64,000 nucleotides of DNA from Aureimonas sp. Leaf324 (GTDB taxonomy: Bacteria > Pseudomonadota > Alphaproteobacteria > Rhizobiales > Rhizobiaceae), in the NCBI RefSeq assembly GCF_001423245.1, contig NZ_LMOH01000023.1, positions 1,645 through 65,644 of the forward strand, read 5' to 3'. The notes beneath the pieces are model-generated. The model searched no databases and was not told the origin of the DNA. It saw only the letters and a program-made list of their open reading frames with translations. Shown here piece by piece: positions 14,748 to 23,930 of the stretch; position 1 is the stretch's first letter; every line of letters starts with the position of its first letter. The position numbers were made by a program, and so were the translations under genes.

Positions 14748-17192
14748 TTATCCGGCGCGAGCGAGGTCCGCGTCGGCGGGACGGCGGAAGCGCCCCGTCC
14801 GGAAGCCTTCGCGCACCTCCATCAGGATCTTCGGCAGGTCCGAGGCCGGGCGCGGCTTGGAGAACAGGTAGCCCTGGACCTCGGAGCAGCCCTCCTGCTC
14901 CAGTCGCATGAGCTGATCGACGGTCTCGACGCCCTCCGCGATCACGCTCATCTTCATGGCGGCACCGAGCCCCATGACCGCACGCACGATGGCGATGTTT
15001 TCGTCCCGATTCATGTCGCGGACGAAGGACTGGTCGATCTTGATCTTGTCGAAGGGGAAGCGGCTGAGATAGCCGAGCGAGGAATAGCCGGTGCCGAAGT
15101 CGTCCATCGAGATGACGAGCCCGAGCGCGCGAAGGCGCTGCAGCGTTCCGAGAACGCCCTCGGCATCATCGAGGAAGAGCGACTCCGTCACCTCCAGCTG
15201 AAGCCGCTCCGCCGCGAGCCCGCTGGAGCGCAGCGCGCCCTGCACCACGGTCACGAGATCCTGGTTCTTCACCTGCACCGGCGAGAGGTTCACCGAGAGC
15301 GTCAGGTTGCCCGGCCAGGCGGCCGCATGGCGGCACGCCTCGATCAAGACGAACCGGCCGAGCGGCACGATGAGGCCCATCTCCTCCATCAGCGGAATGA
15401 AGGTCGCGGGACCGACCAGCCCGCGCGTCGGGTGGCGCCAGCGGACGAGGGCCTCGAAGCCTGAGACGGCCTGTCGGCGCAGGTCGACGAAGGGCTGGAA
15501 ATGCAGTTCGAACTCGTTGCGCTCCAATGCCGCGCGAAGGTCGGCGATCATCAGCTGCTTGGCCTGCAGCTCCTCGCGAAGCTCGGGCCGGTAGGCCTTG
15601 AACTTGCGGCCCGGCTGCGCCTTCGCCTGCTGGAGCGCCAGTTCGCAGTTCTGCATCGCGCGGGCGGCGTCCAGCCCGGCCAGCCGGTCGTCGCGGCCGA
15701 TGACTACCATGCCGACGGCGACCGACACCGCCAGCGGGCGACCCGCGACGCGGATCGGCCGGCCCTCGACCGATTCCATGACGCCGCGCGCGATCTTCTG
15801 CTTGGCGCCGGGTTCGCTCGACAGAGCCAGCAGGATCCCGAACTCGTCGCCGTCGAGACGCGCGACCAGCGCATCCTCCGGCACCAGCGAGCGGAAGCGC
15901 TCGCCGAGCTGGCGAAGGAGGTCGTCGCCGGACGCCTGCCCGAGCGTCGCGTTGACCGTGTTGAAGTCCTCGACGTCGATCGACAGAACCGCGATTTCAC
16001 CCTCGATCGCCTTGTCCTGCAGCATCGTATCGAGGCTGGCGTAGAAGCGGGCGCGGTTCGCGAGGCCCGTCAGCGCGTCCTGCCCCGACAACCGCTCCAT
16101 CTCGCGGCTGACGGCCTGGATCCGCGTCACATCCTCGAAGATCACGATCGTCCCGCCGACATGCGGGCTGACGTGGCGGCGCAGCTCGAAGGTGCGGCCG
16201 TCGGGCGCGTCGCGCGTCTCGAATTCGAGGACGGGCTGCGCCAGGAGCGAGGCGAGAAGCGGATCGCTGTCCGGTCCCGTGGTCGACATGCCGACCTTCA
16301 TCGACGGGAAAAGCTGCGAGAACGCGGCGTTGACGCTCATGAGCCGGCCGGCGTCGTCGAGGACGCAGAAGGCCTGCGGCACGTTGTTCAAGGCGGCCTC
16401 GAAGCGCTTCTGCTGGCGCTGAAGCTCGCCCTCGTAGCGGCGCGCGGTCTCGCGGCGGCCGGCCGTGATTTCCTGGATCCGTCCGTCGAGCGCGACCTCG
16501 ACGAACTCGATCGCGGCCTCCAGCTCGGCGATGGCGTCCCCGCCGCCGGCGGTCGGATTTTCTTCGCCGCTGACGCGAAGGAGGTTCGAGGTCGCCTGCC
16601 GGATCGAGCCAGCGATGCTGCGCGAGAGGTAGAGGAGGATCAGAAGGCCGGCGAGAAGGCTTGCCACGGCGCCGATGACGATGATCCGCTTCAGGTCGCC
16701 CGAGCGGTCCTTCGTCGTTTGCTGCATCTCGTCGACGCCCTTGCGCAGGTTCTGCGCGACGCCGTTCAGGCTGGCGACGATCTGGGTCAACTCACGGCGA
16801 ACGAGGCGGCGGGTGATCTCGCCGTCGGCCATGCGCAGCCGGTTGATGCCGTAGTCGAGTTCGTCGAGCCGGGCGGCGATCGGCCCGGAATTCACGGAGA
16901 CGGTGCGCAGCTCGCTCATGACCTTGGACAGGCCCTCGGCGATCTGCGTCGCCTCCTCGCGCGTGACGATCCGGTTCACGTCGCCGCGGTGCTCGCGCTC
17001 GAAGCGTTCTGCGAGTTCGTCCGCGCGGATCGCGGCCGCCTCAATCCGCGACAGCGGCACGGTGCCGTCGCGCAGCACGCGGTCCGACGCATCGACCAGC
17101 GCCACGCCGCTGCGGTCGATCGTCAGCGCGAAGCCGGCGCCGAGGAGAGCCAGTACCAGACCGCTTGCGAGAAGCTTGGCATTGATGGACAT
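14748..17192 (-). CDS. Membrane GGDEF/EAL c-di-GMP enzyme with DGDEF site
   Basis: About 814 residues from the ATG at 17192 (MSINAKLLASG), placed directly before a first membrane segment; in-frame ATGs at 17243 and 17270 are alternatives. After the first segment come a periplasmic helical sensor region, a second segment (about 170-190), a PAS-like domain (about 260-370), GGDEF (about 380-545) and EAL (about 560-800). The cyclase signature reads DGDEF, not GGDEF, and no RxxD inhibitory site is seen. The EAL part looks intact (FEALVRWRHP, SVNLSPVQ, MDDFGTGYSS, KIDQSFV, IAEGVE), so phosphodiesterase activity is likely. Its place beside flagellar genes suggests motility control. Confidence 0.9.
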   Translation of the reverse strand: MSINAKLLASGLVLALLGAGFALTIDRSGVALVDASDRVLRDGTVPLSRIEAAAIRADELAERFEREHRGDVNRIVTREEATQIAEGLSKVMSELRTVSVNSGPIAARLDELDYGINRLRMADGEITRRLVRRELTQIVASLNGVAQNLRKGVDEMQQTTKDRSGDLKRIIVIGAVASLLAGLLILLYLSRSIAGSIRQATSNLLRVSGEENPTAGGGDAIAELEAAIEFVEVALDGRIQEITAGRRETARRYEGELQRQQKRFEAALNNVPQAFCVLDDAGRLMSVNAAFSQLFPSMKVGMSTTGPDSDPLLASLLAQPVLEFETRDAPDGRTFELRRHVSPHVGGTIVIFEDVTRIQAVSREMERLSGQDALTGLANRARFYASLDTMLQDKAIEGEIAVLSIDVEDFNTVNATLGQASGDDLLRQLGERFRSLVPEDALVARLDGDEFGILLALSSEPGAKQKIARGVMESVEGRPIRVAGRPLAVSVAVGMVVIGRDDRLAGLDAARAMQNCELALQQAKAQPGRKFKAYRPELREELQAKQLMIADLRAALERNEFELHFQPFVDLRRQAVSGFEALVRWRHPTRGLVGPATFIPLMEEMGLIVPLGRFVLIEACRHAAAWPGNLTLSVNLSPVQVKNQDLVTVVQGALRSSGLAAERLQLEVTESLFLDDAEGVLGTLQRLRALGLVISMDDFGTGYSSLGYLSRFPFDKIKIDQSFVRDMNRDENIAIVRAVMGLGAAMKMSVIAEGVETVDQLMRLEQEGCSEVQGYLFSKPRPASDLPKILMEVREGFRTGRFRRPADADLARAG

Positions 17193-17494
17193 GAACGACC
17201 GCGTCTCATCCACTCGGGGAACCCGCAGCAGGCCACACTCCATGGCTGACTGCCAATGTCGACCATGCAAGCGTCAACGTTATGGTTCCGTTACTTCTAC
17301 GAACAGGTGCGCATTTTTCGCCTCATTTGAGGCACACGCGCTTTTCCGGGCAAACCGACGCAGCGGAAGCTTGCCGGGCTAAATTTTCCGCAAGGTGGGC
17401 GGCCCGGTCTTGTGGTGCGCCGCGATTTGCGCGAAGCCCCCAACGCCTCGAGCCGGGCGAGACTTGAGATCATGGGCAGAATGTGCGGGTGCCG
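17193..17494. promoter_or_regulatory. Divergent intergenic region, c-di-GMP gene / mprF
   Basis: About 300 bases without a convincing gene beyond possible upstream starts of the two neighbours. It must hold promoters for both. A perfect inverted repeat GCCTCA-TT-TGAGGC lies at 17320-17333 and could be an operator. No clear promoter hexamers were identified. Confidence 0.35.
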
Positions 17495-20086
17495 ATGAGC
17501 GTGGAAGCGGACGTCACGGAAGCCTCGAGCGGGCCGCGGTCCGGTCGGGGCTGGAAGACCTGGGTTCCGGTCGGCATCGGCCTTGCGATCTCGGGCGTCG
17601 CCTTCGCGACCCTGCATACGATGATGTCGAGCCTGTCGGTCGGCGAGATCCACGCCGCCGTGGCGGGCGTTCCCACCGGCGCGCTGGTGCTGGCGATCGT
17701 CTTCACCGTCGTCAGCTTCGCGGCCGTTTCGCTCTACGACGTCGTGGCCGTCGAGACGATCGCGCCCGGCCGGGTGTCGCGGCCCGTGGCCGCGGTCGTC
17801 GGTGCCGCGGGCTACGCCATCTCCAACGCCCTCGGCTTTCCGCTCCTGACCGGCGGCGCGCTGCGCTACCACGCCTACAAGTCCGGCGGCATCGAGCTTG
17901 CCGACATCGGGCGCATCGTCGGAACGTCCTGGTTCGCGCTGTGGTTCGCGCTCGCCATCATGCTCGGCGTCGCGCTGATGGTCGACCCGAGCGGCATTCC
18001 GCTCCTGAAGGATCTCGACCATCGCGTCGATCTCGTGCTCGGCATCGGCGTCGTCGCGCTGGTCGGCCTCTTCGTGCTCTGGCTGTCGCGCGGCGCGCGC
18101 GAGGTCAGGATCGGCCGCTTCCACATGGCACTGCCGTCCCACAAGGGCGCGCTGGTGCAGCTCGTCGCCGGCATCGTTGACGTTGGCGCCGCGGCCGCCG
18201 TGCTTTATGTGCTCATGCCGCCCGGCACGGTCGGCAGCTTTCTCCTGTTCTCGCTCGTCTTCGCGGTGGCGACCGTCGTCGGCGTCGCCTCATCGGCGCC
18301 CGGCGGCCTCGGCGCGTTCGAGGCCACCCTTCTCGTCACGCTCGGATTGTCGGACCGGGCGGACGTCGTCGCGGCCCTCGTTCTCTACCGCCTGATCTAC
18401 ACGGTCCTGCCGCTCGTCGTGACCGTCGTGGCGCTCGCCGTGATCGAAGCCGTCCGGCGTCGGGGCGTCGTGGCCGGCCCGGCCAAGGAACTCTTCCGGG
18501 CGGTCGAGCCGATCGTGCCGCCGGCCGTCGCCGCGCTCACCTTCGGCGGCGGGCTCGTCCTCCTCGCCTCCGGCTCGCTGCCGAGCGTCGCCTCGCGCAT
18601 CGGCGTCCTCGGCGACATGGTGCCCCTCCCCTTCATCGAGATGTCGCAACTGGCCGCGAGCTTCGTCGGCGTCGCGCTCCTGATCGTCGCGCGCGGGCTT
18701 GCCAAGCGGCTGTGGCGCGCCTGGGTCGTGTCGCTCGGCCTGCTCCTGGCCGGCGCGGTCTTCGCGCTGTTCCGCGGTCTCGACTGGGAGGAGGCCGTCC
18801 TCCTGGTGATCCAGGCGACGCTCCTCCTCGGCTTCCGCCGCGCCTTTTATCGCCGGTCGGTGCTCAACCCCTTCGCGCTCACCTGGAGCTGGCTCGCCGC
18901 GGTGCTCGCCACCGTCATGGCCTCGATCTGGCTAGGCTTCTTCGCCTATCGCCATGTCGAATACGCCAACACGATGTGGTGGGACTTCGCGCTCGACGCC
19001 GATGCGCCGCGCTTCCTGCGTGCCAGCGTCGTGGCGGTCGCGATCGTCGCCGCGGTCGGCCTCGATGTCGCCATTCATCGGCGCACGGAGAAACTGCATC
19101 GGGCCAGCGCGATCCCGCCGGAGGTCGCGCCCATCGTCGCCGCCTCACCCTCGACCGACGCCTGGCTCGCCCTTCTCGGCGACAAGCGCTTCCTGTTCTC
19201 GCCCGACCGCCGCGGCTTCGTCATGTACGCGCGCTCGGGCGGCAGCCTGATCGCGCTCGGCGAGCCGGTCGGCCCGCCCGACGTCGTGTCCGAACTCGCC
19301 TGGAGCTTCCGCGATCTCGCCGACCGGCAGGCTGAGCGACCGGTCTTCTATCAGGTCGGACCGCAGAGCCTGCCGCTGTTCCTCGACATGGGCCTCAGCG
19401 CCCTGAAGCTCGGGGAGGTCGCGCGCGTCGACCTGCCGAACTTCAAGCTCGAGGGCCAGAAGATGCAGAACCTGCGCACCGCCATGCGGCGCGCCGAGCG
19501 CGAGGGCTTGTCGTTCGAGATCATCGGGCCGGAGGCGGTCGTCGCCGAGATGGCCGAACTTCGCGCCGTCTCCGACGCGTGGCTGGAGAACAAGGCAGGC
19601 TCGGAGAAGGGCTTCTCGCTCGGCTACTTCGACGAGGCCTATCTCTCGCACTTCGACATGGCGGTGATGCGAAAGGACGGCGCCATCGTCGCCTTCGCCA
19701 ACCTCTGGCGCGGCGCCGACAAGGAAGAGCTGTCGATCGACCTGATGCGGTTCCTGCCGGACGTCTCGCGCGTCCTCATGGATGCCCTGTTCGCCCGGCT
19801 CCTCCTCCACGGCAAGGAGGAGGGCTACCGCTGGTTCAATCTCGGCGCCGCGCCCCTGTCGGGTCTCGTCGACCGGCGCGGCGCTTCGCGCTGGAACCGC
19901 TTCGGCTCGTTCCTCTATCGCCGAGGCGGCAATTTCTACCATTTCGACGGGCTCAAGGGCTTCAAGCAGAAGTTCAATCCCGTGTGGACACCTCATTACC
20001 TGATCTGCCCGGGCGGGTTCGACACCGCCAAGTGCCTCGTCGACGTGACCGCCCTCATCTCCGGACGCCCGAAGCAGGATCCATGA
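17495..20086 (+). CDS. mprF: Lysyl-phosphatidylglycerol synthase/flippase MprF (LpiA)
   Basis: 863 residues from the ATG at 17495; a GTG 12 bases upstream is an alternative. The N-terminal two thirds are a polytopic flippase with about 13-14 membrane segments, including ASSAPGGLGAFEATLL, a family hallmark. The C-terminal third (about 555-850) is the DUF2156/LPG synthase domain that transfers lysine from Lys-tRNA to phosphatidylglycerol, with RFLFSPDRRGFVMYAR and EGYRWFNLGAAPLSGL. In rhizobia LpiA is induced at low pH and protects against cationic peptides. The acvB start overlaps its stop (ATGA), as in other rhizobia. Confidence 0.95.
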   Translation: MSVEADVTEASSGPRSGRGWKTWVPVGIGLAISGVAFATLHTMMSSLSVGEIHAAVAGVPTGALVLAIVFTVVSFAAVSLYDVVAVETIAPGRVSRPVAAVVGAAGYAISNALGFPLLTGGALRYHAYKSGGIELADIGRIVGTSWFALWFALAIMLGVALMVDPSGIPLLKDLDHRVDLVLGIGVVALVGLFVLWLSRGAREVRIGRFHMALPSHKGALVQLVAGIVDVGAAAAVLYVLMPPGTVGSFLLFSLVFAVATVVGVASSAPGGLGAFEATLLVTLGLSDRADVVAALVLYRLIYTVLPLVVTVVALAVIEAVRRRGVVAGPAKELFRAVEPIVPPAVAALTFGGGLVLLASGSLPSVASRIGVLGDMVPLPFIEMSQLAASFVGVALLIVARGLAKRLWRAWVVSLGLLLAGAVFALFRGLDWEEAVLLVIQATLLLGFRRAFYRRSVLNPFALTWSWLAAVLATVMASIWLGFFAYRHVEYANTMWWDFALDADAPRFLRASVVAVAIVAAVGLDVAIHRRTEKLHRASAIPPEVAPIVAASPSTDAWLALLGDKRFLFSPDRRGFVMYARSGGSLIALGEPVGPPDVVSELAWSFRDLADRQAERPVFYQVGPQSLPLFLDMGLSALKLGEVARVDLPNFKLEGQKMQNLRTAMRRAEREGLSFEIIGPEAVVAEMAELRAVSDAWLENKAGSEKGFSLGYFDEAYLSHFDMAVMRKDGAIVAFANLWRGADKEELSIDLMRFLPDVSRVLMDALFARLLLHGKEEGYRWFNLGAAPLSGLVDRRGASRWNRFGSFLYRRGGNFYHFDGLKGFKQKFNPVWTPHYLICPGGFDTAKCLVDVTALISGRPKQDP

Positions 20087-21513
20087 CGCGCACTCTTTCC
20101 GTACTGTCCGCATCGCTCGCTCTCATGCTTCTGGGCGGCGCAAGTTCCGCCTATCTCGCCTCGCACGCCCTCGACCAGGCGGCGGGAAGTCTCGCGGCCG
20201 CCCGCATCTCGTCCGAGAACCTGCAGAACGTCGACGTCCTGGCGCCCGACGACGACGCGCGCGGGCTCGTCGTCCTCGTGTCCGATCGCGGCGGCATCAC
20301 CCGCGCCGACCGTGACCTTGCGGCGGAGCTCGTGTCGTCCGGCCTGATCGTCATTCCGGTCGATCTCGATCGCTGGCGCGCGGCGCTGGAAACCGACGCC
20401 GGGCCCGACGGGGAGTGCCTCTATCTCGGCTCCGATCTCGAGGGCATCGCCAAGGAAGCGCTGCGGGCACTCGAACTCGACACCTACTTCCATCCGGTCG
20501 TCGTCGGCCGGGGCGAAGGCGGGACGCTGGCCTATGCCGCCGTCGCCGACGCGCCGGCCGCGACGCTCGCCGGCGGCGTCGCGCTGGATGCGCCGCCCCT
20601 CGCCCACACGCGCATCCCCGTCTGCGAAGGCGCTGCGGCGACGCCCGCCGGTCCCGGCGCCTTTTCCTACGACCGCAGCGCCGACCTGCCGGCGCCGTTC
20701 ACCTTCGTCGCCTCCGAGGGCACGGAGATCGCGACCGCGATGACCGCGCCGATGCGCGCCGGCCAGAGTGCGATCGCCACGCCCGACGCACGGGCGACCG
20801 CGGTCGTGCAGGGGGCTCTCGCGATCGCCGATGCGGACAGGACCGAACTGCCGATCGTGGTGGGCAAGCCGAAGGGACATCCCAAGGGCGTCGTCGTCTT
20901 CTTCTCCGGCGACGGCGGCTGGCGCGACCTCGACAAGACGATCGGCGACTGGCTGACGGCCGAGGGGATCGAGGTCGTCGGCGTCGACTCGCTCCGCTAT
21001 TTCTGGTCGGAAAAGACGGCGCAGCAGATGGCCGACGATATCGGCGCCATGCTGACGAACGTGAAGCCGGCCGCCAACGTGCCGATCGGCCTCTTTGGCT
21101 ACTCGTTCGGGGCCGACACCCTGCCCTTCGCGATCGCCAAGCTCGATCAGAGGTGGGCGCAGCGCGTCTCGTTGATCGGCCTTCTCGCGCCTTCGACGCA
21201 GACCGGCTTCCAGATTTCCGTCGGCGGCTGGCTCGGCATGTCGACCGGCGACAACGACGTGGTGGAGGCCGCATCGCATCTTCCGGCCGAGCGCGTCCTT
21301 TGTGTGTACGGCTCGGAGGAGGACGACACCGCCTGCATCGAGCCGAAGCTCGCCGCGTTCACCAAGCTGCCGATCGAGGGCGGCCACCATTTCGACGGCA
21401 ACTACGACGCGCTCGCCGCACGGCTCCTCGCGGCCCTGCGCGGCGGGCCGCAGGCAGCGCTCGCGACACCGCCCGCCCCGGCCGGCCCCCCGGCGCCGCC
21501 ATCCGCCAACTGA
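20083..21513 (+). CDS. acvB: AcvB/VirJ-family lysyl-phosphatidylglycerol hydrolase
   Basis: 476 residues from the ATG overlapping the mprF stop. A signal peptide (about 1-23) sends it to the periplasm. The N-terminal half is a degenerate VirJ-like domain; the C-terminal half (about 260-460) is an alpha/beta hydrolase with nucleophile motif GYSFGAD (about residue 342), VVFFSGDGGWRDLD and a late GGHHFDGNY histidine. Agrobacterium AcvB has been shown to hydrolyse lysyl-phosphatidylglycerol made by LpiA, so the operon encodes both making and removal. A Pro/Ala-rich tail ends the protein. Its function here is inferred from the family and from operon structure. Confidence 0.92.
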   Translation: MTRTLSVLSASLALMLLGGASSAYLASHALDQAAGSLAAARISSENLQNVDVLAPDDDARGLVVLVSDRGGITRADRDLAAELVSSGLIVIPVDLDRWRAALETDAGPDGECLYLGSDLEGIAKEALRALELDTYFHPVVVGRGEGGTLAYAAVADAPAATLAGGVALDAPPLAHTRIPVCEGAAATPAGPGAFSYDRSADLPAPFTFVASEGTEIATAMTAPMRAGQSAIATPDARATAVVQGALAIADADRTELPIVVGKPKGHPKGVVVFFSGDGGWRDLDKTIGDWLTAEGIEVVGVDSLRYFWSEKTAQQMADDIGAMLTNVKPAANVPIGLFGYSFGADTLPFAIAKLDQRWAQRVSLIGLLAPSTQTGFQISVGGWLGMSTGDNDVVEAASHLPAERVLCVYGSEEDDTACIEPKLAAFTKLPIEGGHHFDGNYDALAARLLAALRGGPQAALATPPAPAGPPAPPSAN

Positions 21514-21526
21514 CCGCGCCCGGCGG

Positions 21527-22309
21527 TCAGGGCATCAGCTGACCACCGTTCACCTCGAGAATCTGTCCGGTGACGTAGCCGGACAGGGTGTTGGCGGCGA
21601 GGAAGAGGTAGGCGGGCGCGCAGTCCTCGGCGGTGCCGAGCCGCTTCATCGGGATCGCCGCGGCGGTCGCGTCGAGCTTGTCCTTCGTCGAATAGCGGCG
21701 ATGGAAGTCGGTCATGATCGTGCCGGGCGAGACGGCGTTCACCCGGATGCCGTCCGGTGCCAGTTCCTTGGCGAGCGTCTTCGTCCAGGCCGAGACGAAA
21801 GCCTTGGCACCGGAATAGAGCGCCGAGCCGGCGCTCCCGCCCTGCCGGCCCGAGATCGAGACGGTGTTGACGATCGAGGCTCGTTCCGCCCGGCGCAGCG
21901 CCGGCAGGAGGGTGCCGGTGAGCGCCACGACGGAACGGATGTTGAGATCGAGGACGTGGTCGTAGTCCTCGCGCGTCTCCTGGCCCGTCGGAATGCGTCC
22001 GCCCATCGTGCCGGCATTGTTGACGAGGACGTCGATCGCGCTCGCATGGGACAGGATCTCCCGCGCGAGCTCCGCGCCGCCATCCGGTGCGGCGAGATCG
22101 CCGGTGAGGAGCTTCAGGTTCGCCCGCGCGCCGGACGGCAGGCGCGCCAGAAGGTCGCCCTCGACATGCGACAGGTCGCGCCCGGCATGGGCGATGACCT
22201 GCGCGCCGCAACGCAGGAACGCCGTCGCGACGGCCGCCCCAATGCCTCGCCCCGCTCCCGTGACCACCACCGTGCGGTTCGCGAACAGCTTCTCGTCGAA
22301 TCCCGTCAT
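21527..22309 (-). CDS. SDR-family NAD(P)-dependent oxidoreductase
   Basis: 260 residues from the ATG at 22309, which has GGGAGA 7 bases upstream; the frame is open further upstream without a ribosome site. Classical SDR features: cofactor motif VTGAGRGIGAAVA (TGxxxGxG, about residue 15), NNAG, catalytic Ser in TVSISGRQGG, YSGAK (Tyr/Lys) and a C-terminal GYVTGQILEVNGG. It resembles 3-oxoacyl-ACP reductase-like dehydrogenases; the substrate cannot be told. It is convergent with acvB (13-base gap) and lies downstream of the Pha operon. Confidence 0.88.
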   Translation of the reverse strand: MTGFDEKLFANRTVVVTGAGRGIGAAVATAFLRCGAQVIAHAGRDLSHVEGDLLARLPSGARANLKLLTGDLAAPDGGAELAREILSHASAIDVLVNNAGTMGGRIPTGQETREDYDHVLDLNIRSVVALTGTLLPALRRAERASIVNTVSISGRQGGSAGSALYSGAKAFVSAWTKTLAKELAPDGIRVNAVSPGTIMTDFHRRYSTKDKLDATAAAIPMKRLGTAEDCAPAYLFLAANTLSGYVTGQILEVNGGQLMP

Positions 22310-22358
22310 ACTTGTCTCCCATGCCGGCCCGCATGGGAGCCATCGCGCCGACGCGGCG

Positions 22359-22721
22359 TCAAGCCGAGCGGCGCGGAAGGACGGCAAGGATCGCGAGCAT
22401 CAGCCAGGCGAGGATGAGGATCGTGCCGCCGATCGGCGCGGCGTTGGCGAAGAGGCGCTCGCCCGTCACGGCCCGCAGGGCCACGTCGCCGGAAAACAGG
22501 AGCGTGCCGAGGATCATCAGGGATCCGGGCAACACGGGAGCACGTAGGATCCCGATCGGCGCCAGCCCAAGCGCCAAGAGTGCCGGCGCATGCACGAAGG
22601 CGATCGCGGCCGCGATGGCGACGAGGTTGGCTTGCGCGCCCCCATGGGCCGCGAAGGCCGCACCGGCCGTGCCGGCCGCGCCGAACAATCCCGCCATTGC
22701 GATCAGCGCACGAGAGCTCAC
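22359..22721 (-). CDS. DUF423 family membrane protein
   Basis: 120 residues from a GTG at 22721 that overlaps the phaG stop as GTGA. Four membrane segments are visible, starting with LIAMAGLFGAAGTAGAAFAAHG, the DUF423 pattern (gain-of-glycine helix and AHG), and ending LILAWLMLAILAVLPRR. The family has no assigned function. Coupling to phaG places it in the Mrp antiporter transcript, of which it would be the last gene. Confidence 0.85.
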   Translation of the reverse strand: MSSRALIAMAGLFGAAGTAGAAFAAHGGAQANLVAIAAAIAFVHAPALLALGLAPIGILRAPVLPGSLMILGTLLFSGDVALRAVTGERLFANAAPIGGTILILAWLMLAILAVLPRRSA

Positions 22722-23098
22722 AGGATCGGCCTCTGCGACGCGCCGCCGTCGCCCTCTTCCGTCGCGGGTTTGCGCGCCTGCATTTCGTCGAGGACCGAGC
22801 CGGACCACATGCGATACCCCGCCGAATAGGCCGCCTTCCCGAGAAGATGGGCCGCGATCGGCGCGGTCAGGAAGAAGAACACGATGGCCGCGATGGCGCG
22901 CAGCACCTCGGCGGTCTGGACCGAGACGATGGCGAGCGCGACGAGGGCGAGAGCCGATCCCACCGTGCCGGCCTTCGAGGCGGCATGGACGCGGGTGTAG
23001 AAGTCCGGCAGGCGCAGGATGCCGACGGAGGCGACCAGCGCGAACAGCGCGCCGAGGATGACGAACAGGGCGGCCAGAAGATTGCCCATCGCGGTCAT
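22718..23098 (-). CDS. phaG: Mrp-type Na+(K+)/H+ antiporter subunit G
   Basis: 126 residues with three membrane segments; [25 protein letters not shown] is represented by its pieces [13 protein letters not shown] and [10 protein letters not shown], the MnhG/PhaG signature. The start ATG overlaps the phaF stop by 4 bases. It is the last of the seven antiporter subunits; the charged tail after residue 95 is longer than in many homologues. Confidence 0.95.
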   Translation of the reverse strand: MTAMGNLLAALFVILGALFALVASVGILRLPDFYTRVHAASKAGTVGSALALVALAIVSVQTAEVLRAIAAIVFFFLTAPIAAHLLGKAAYSAGYRMWSGSVLDEMQARKPATEEGDGGASQRPIL

Positions 23099-23460
23099 GG
23101 CTGCGGCTCCTCCGACAGGACGACCTCGTCCGGTTCGTCGCTCAATGCGATCGCGACGGGCGAACGCTCCGTGTCGCCGCGCGCCATGATGAAGCGCGCG
23201 AACGAGATCGTGGCCAGAAAGCCGACGAGACCGAGCGCGATGGCGATATCGACGTAGAGCGTGAACCCTGTGTCGATGCCGATCACCGCGATCAGCCCGA
23301 TCGAGGAGCTCGTCAGGACGTCGAGCCCCAGAACGCGGTCCGGCAGCGTCGGTCCCTTCCAGATGCGCACGATCGTCAGCGTCAGCGAGAGGCAGAGAAG
23401 CACGAGCGCGATCGACAGCGCCCAGTCGAGGACGATCTCGGAAAACTGCAGGAAGCTCAT
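23095..23460 (-). CDS. phaF: Mrp-type antiporter subunit F
   Basis: 121 residues from the ATG at 23460 ([10 protein letters not shown]), which overlaps the phaE stop by 4 bases; the open frame extends upstream but overlaps phaE. Three membrane segments and the pattern [20 protein letters not shown], typical of MnhF/PhaF. The acidic tail (about residues 95-121) is unusual but not alarming. Confidence 0.94.
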   Translation of the reverse strand: MSFLQFSEIVLDWALSIALVLLCLSLTLTIVRIWKGPTLPDRVLGLDVLTSSSIGLIAVIGIDTGFTLYVDIAIALGLVGFLATISFARFIMARGDTERSPVAIALSDEPDEVVLSEEPQP

Positions 23461-23930
23461 TCCGACAGCTCCAAGATGCGGCGCTCGAAGCCCTCCGAAA
23501 TTTCCCGGCGGCGCGCGTCGGGATCGGAACAATCGAAGGCGTGGACGTAGAGAGTACGCTCGTCGTCCGAGATGTCGAAGATCAGCGTGCCCGGCGTTAG
23601 CCCGACGAGATTGGAGAGAAGCGCGATCTGGAACTCGCTGCGGACCTTGTGGCGATAAAGGAAGACGCCGGGCTTCAGCTCGAGCTTCGGCCGCATGACG
23701 ACGACCGCGACGCGCCATGCCGACACGGCGAGATCGTAGATCAGGAAGAGGATCAGCGAGGCGACCTTGCGGCCGTTCTGGAAATAGCTCCCCGCGCCCA
23801 CCTGCTCGCGGATGAGATAGAGCGATGCGCCGCCGAGGAAGAAGCCGAAGATCAGGTTCGCCAGGCTGAACCCGCCGGTGATGACCAGCCAGACGAGCGC
23901 GAGGAGGAGGTTGGCGACGAAGGGGCTCAT
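23457..23930 (-). CDS. phaE: Mrp-type antiporter subunit E
   Basis: 157 residues from the ATG at 23930, overlapping the phaD stop by 4 bases. Two or three N-terminal membrane segments (about 5-40 and 60-82) and a cytoplasmic C-terminal domain with [30 protein letters not shown], the MnhE pattern (GTL near the centre, D residues after it). Needed for assembly of the antiporter complex. Confidence 0.94.
   Translation of the reverse strand: MSPFVANLLLALVWLVITGGFSLANLIFGFFLGGASLYLIREQVGAGSYFQNGRKVASLILFLIYDLAVSAWRVAVVVMRPKLELKPGVFLYRHKVRSEFQIALLSNLVGLTPGTLIFDISDDERTLYVHAFDCSDPDARRREISEGFERRILELSE

Noticed and set aside
15501-17249. A 582-codon open frame antisense to the GGDEF/EAL gene
   Set aside because: The minus-strand gene has clear catalytic motifs; the plus-strand frame has none.
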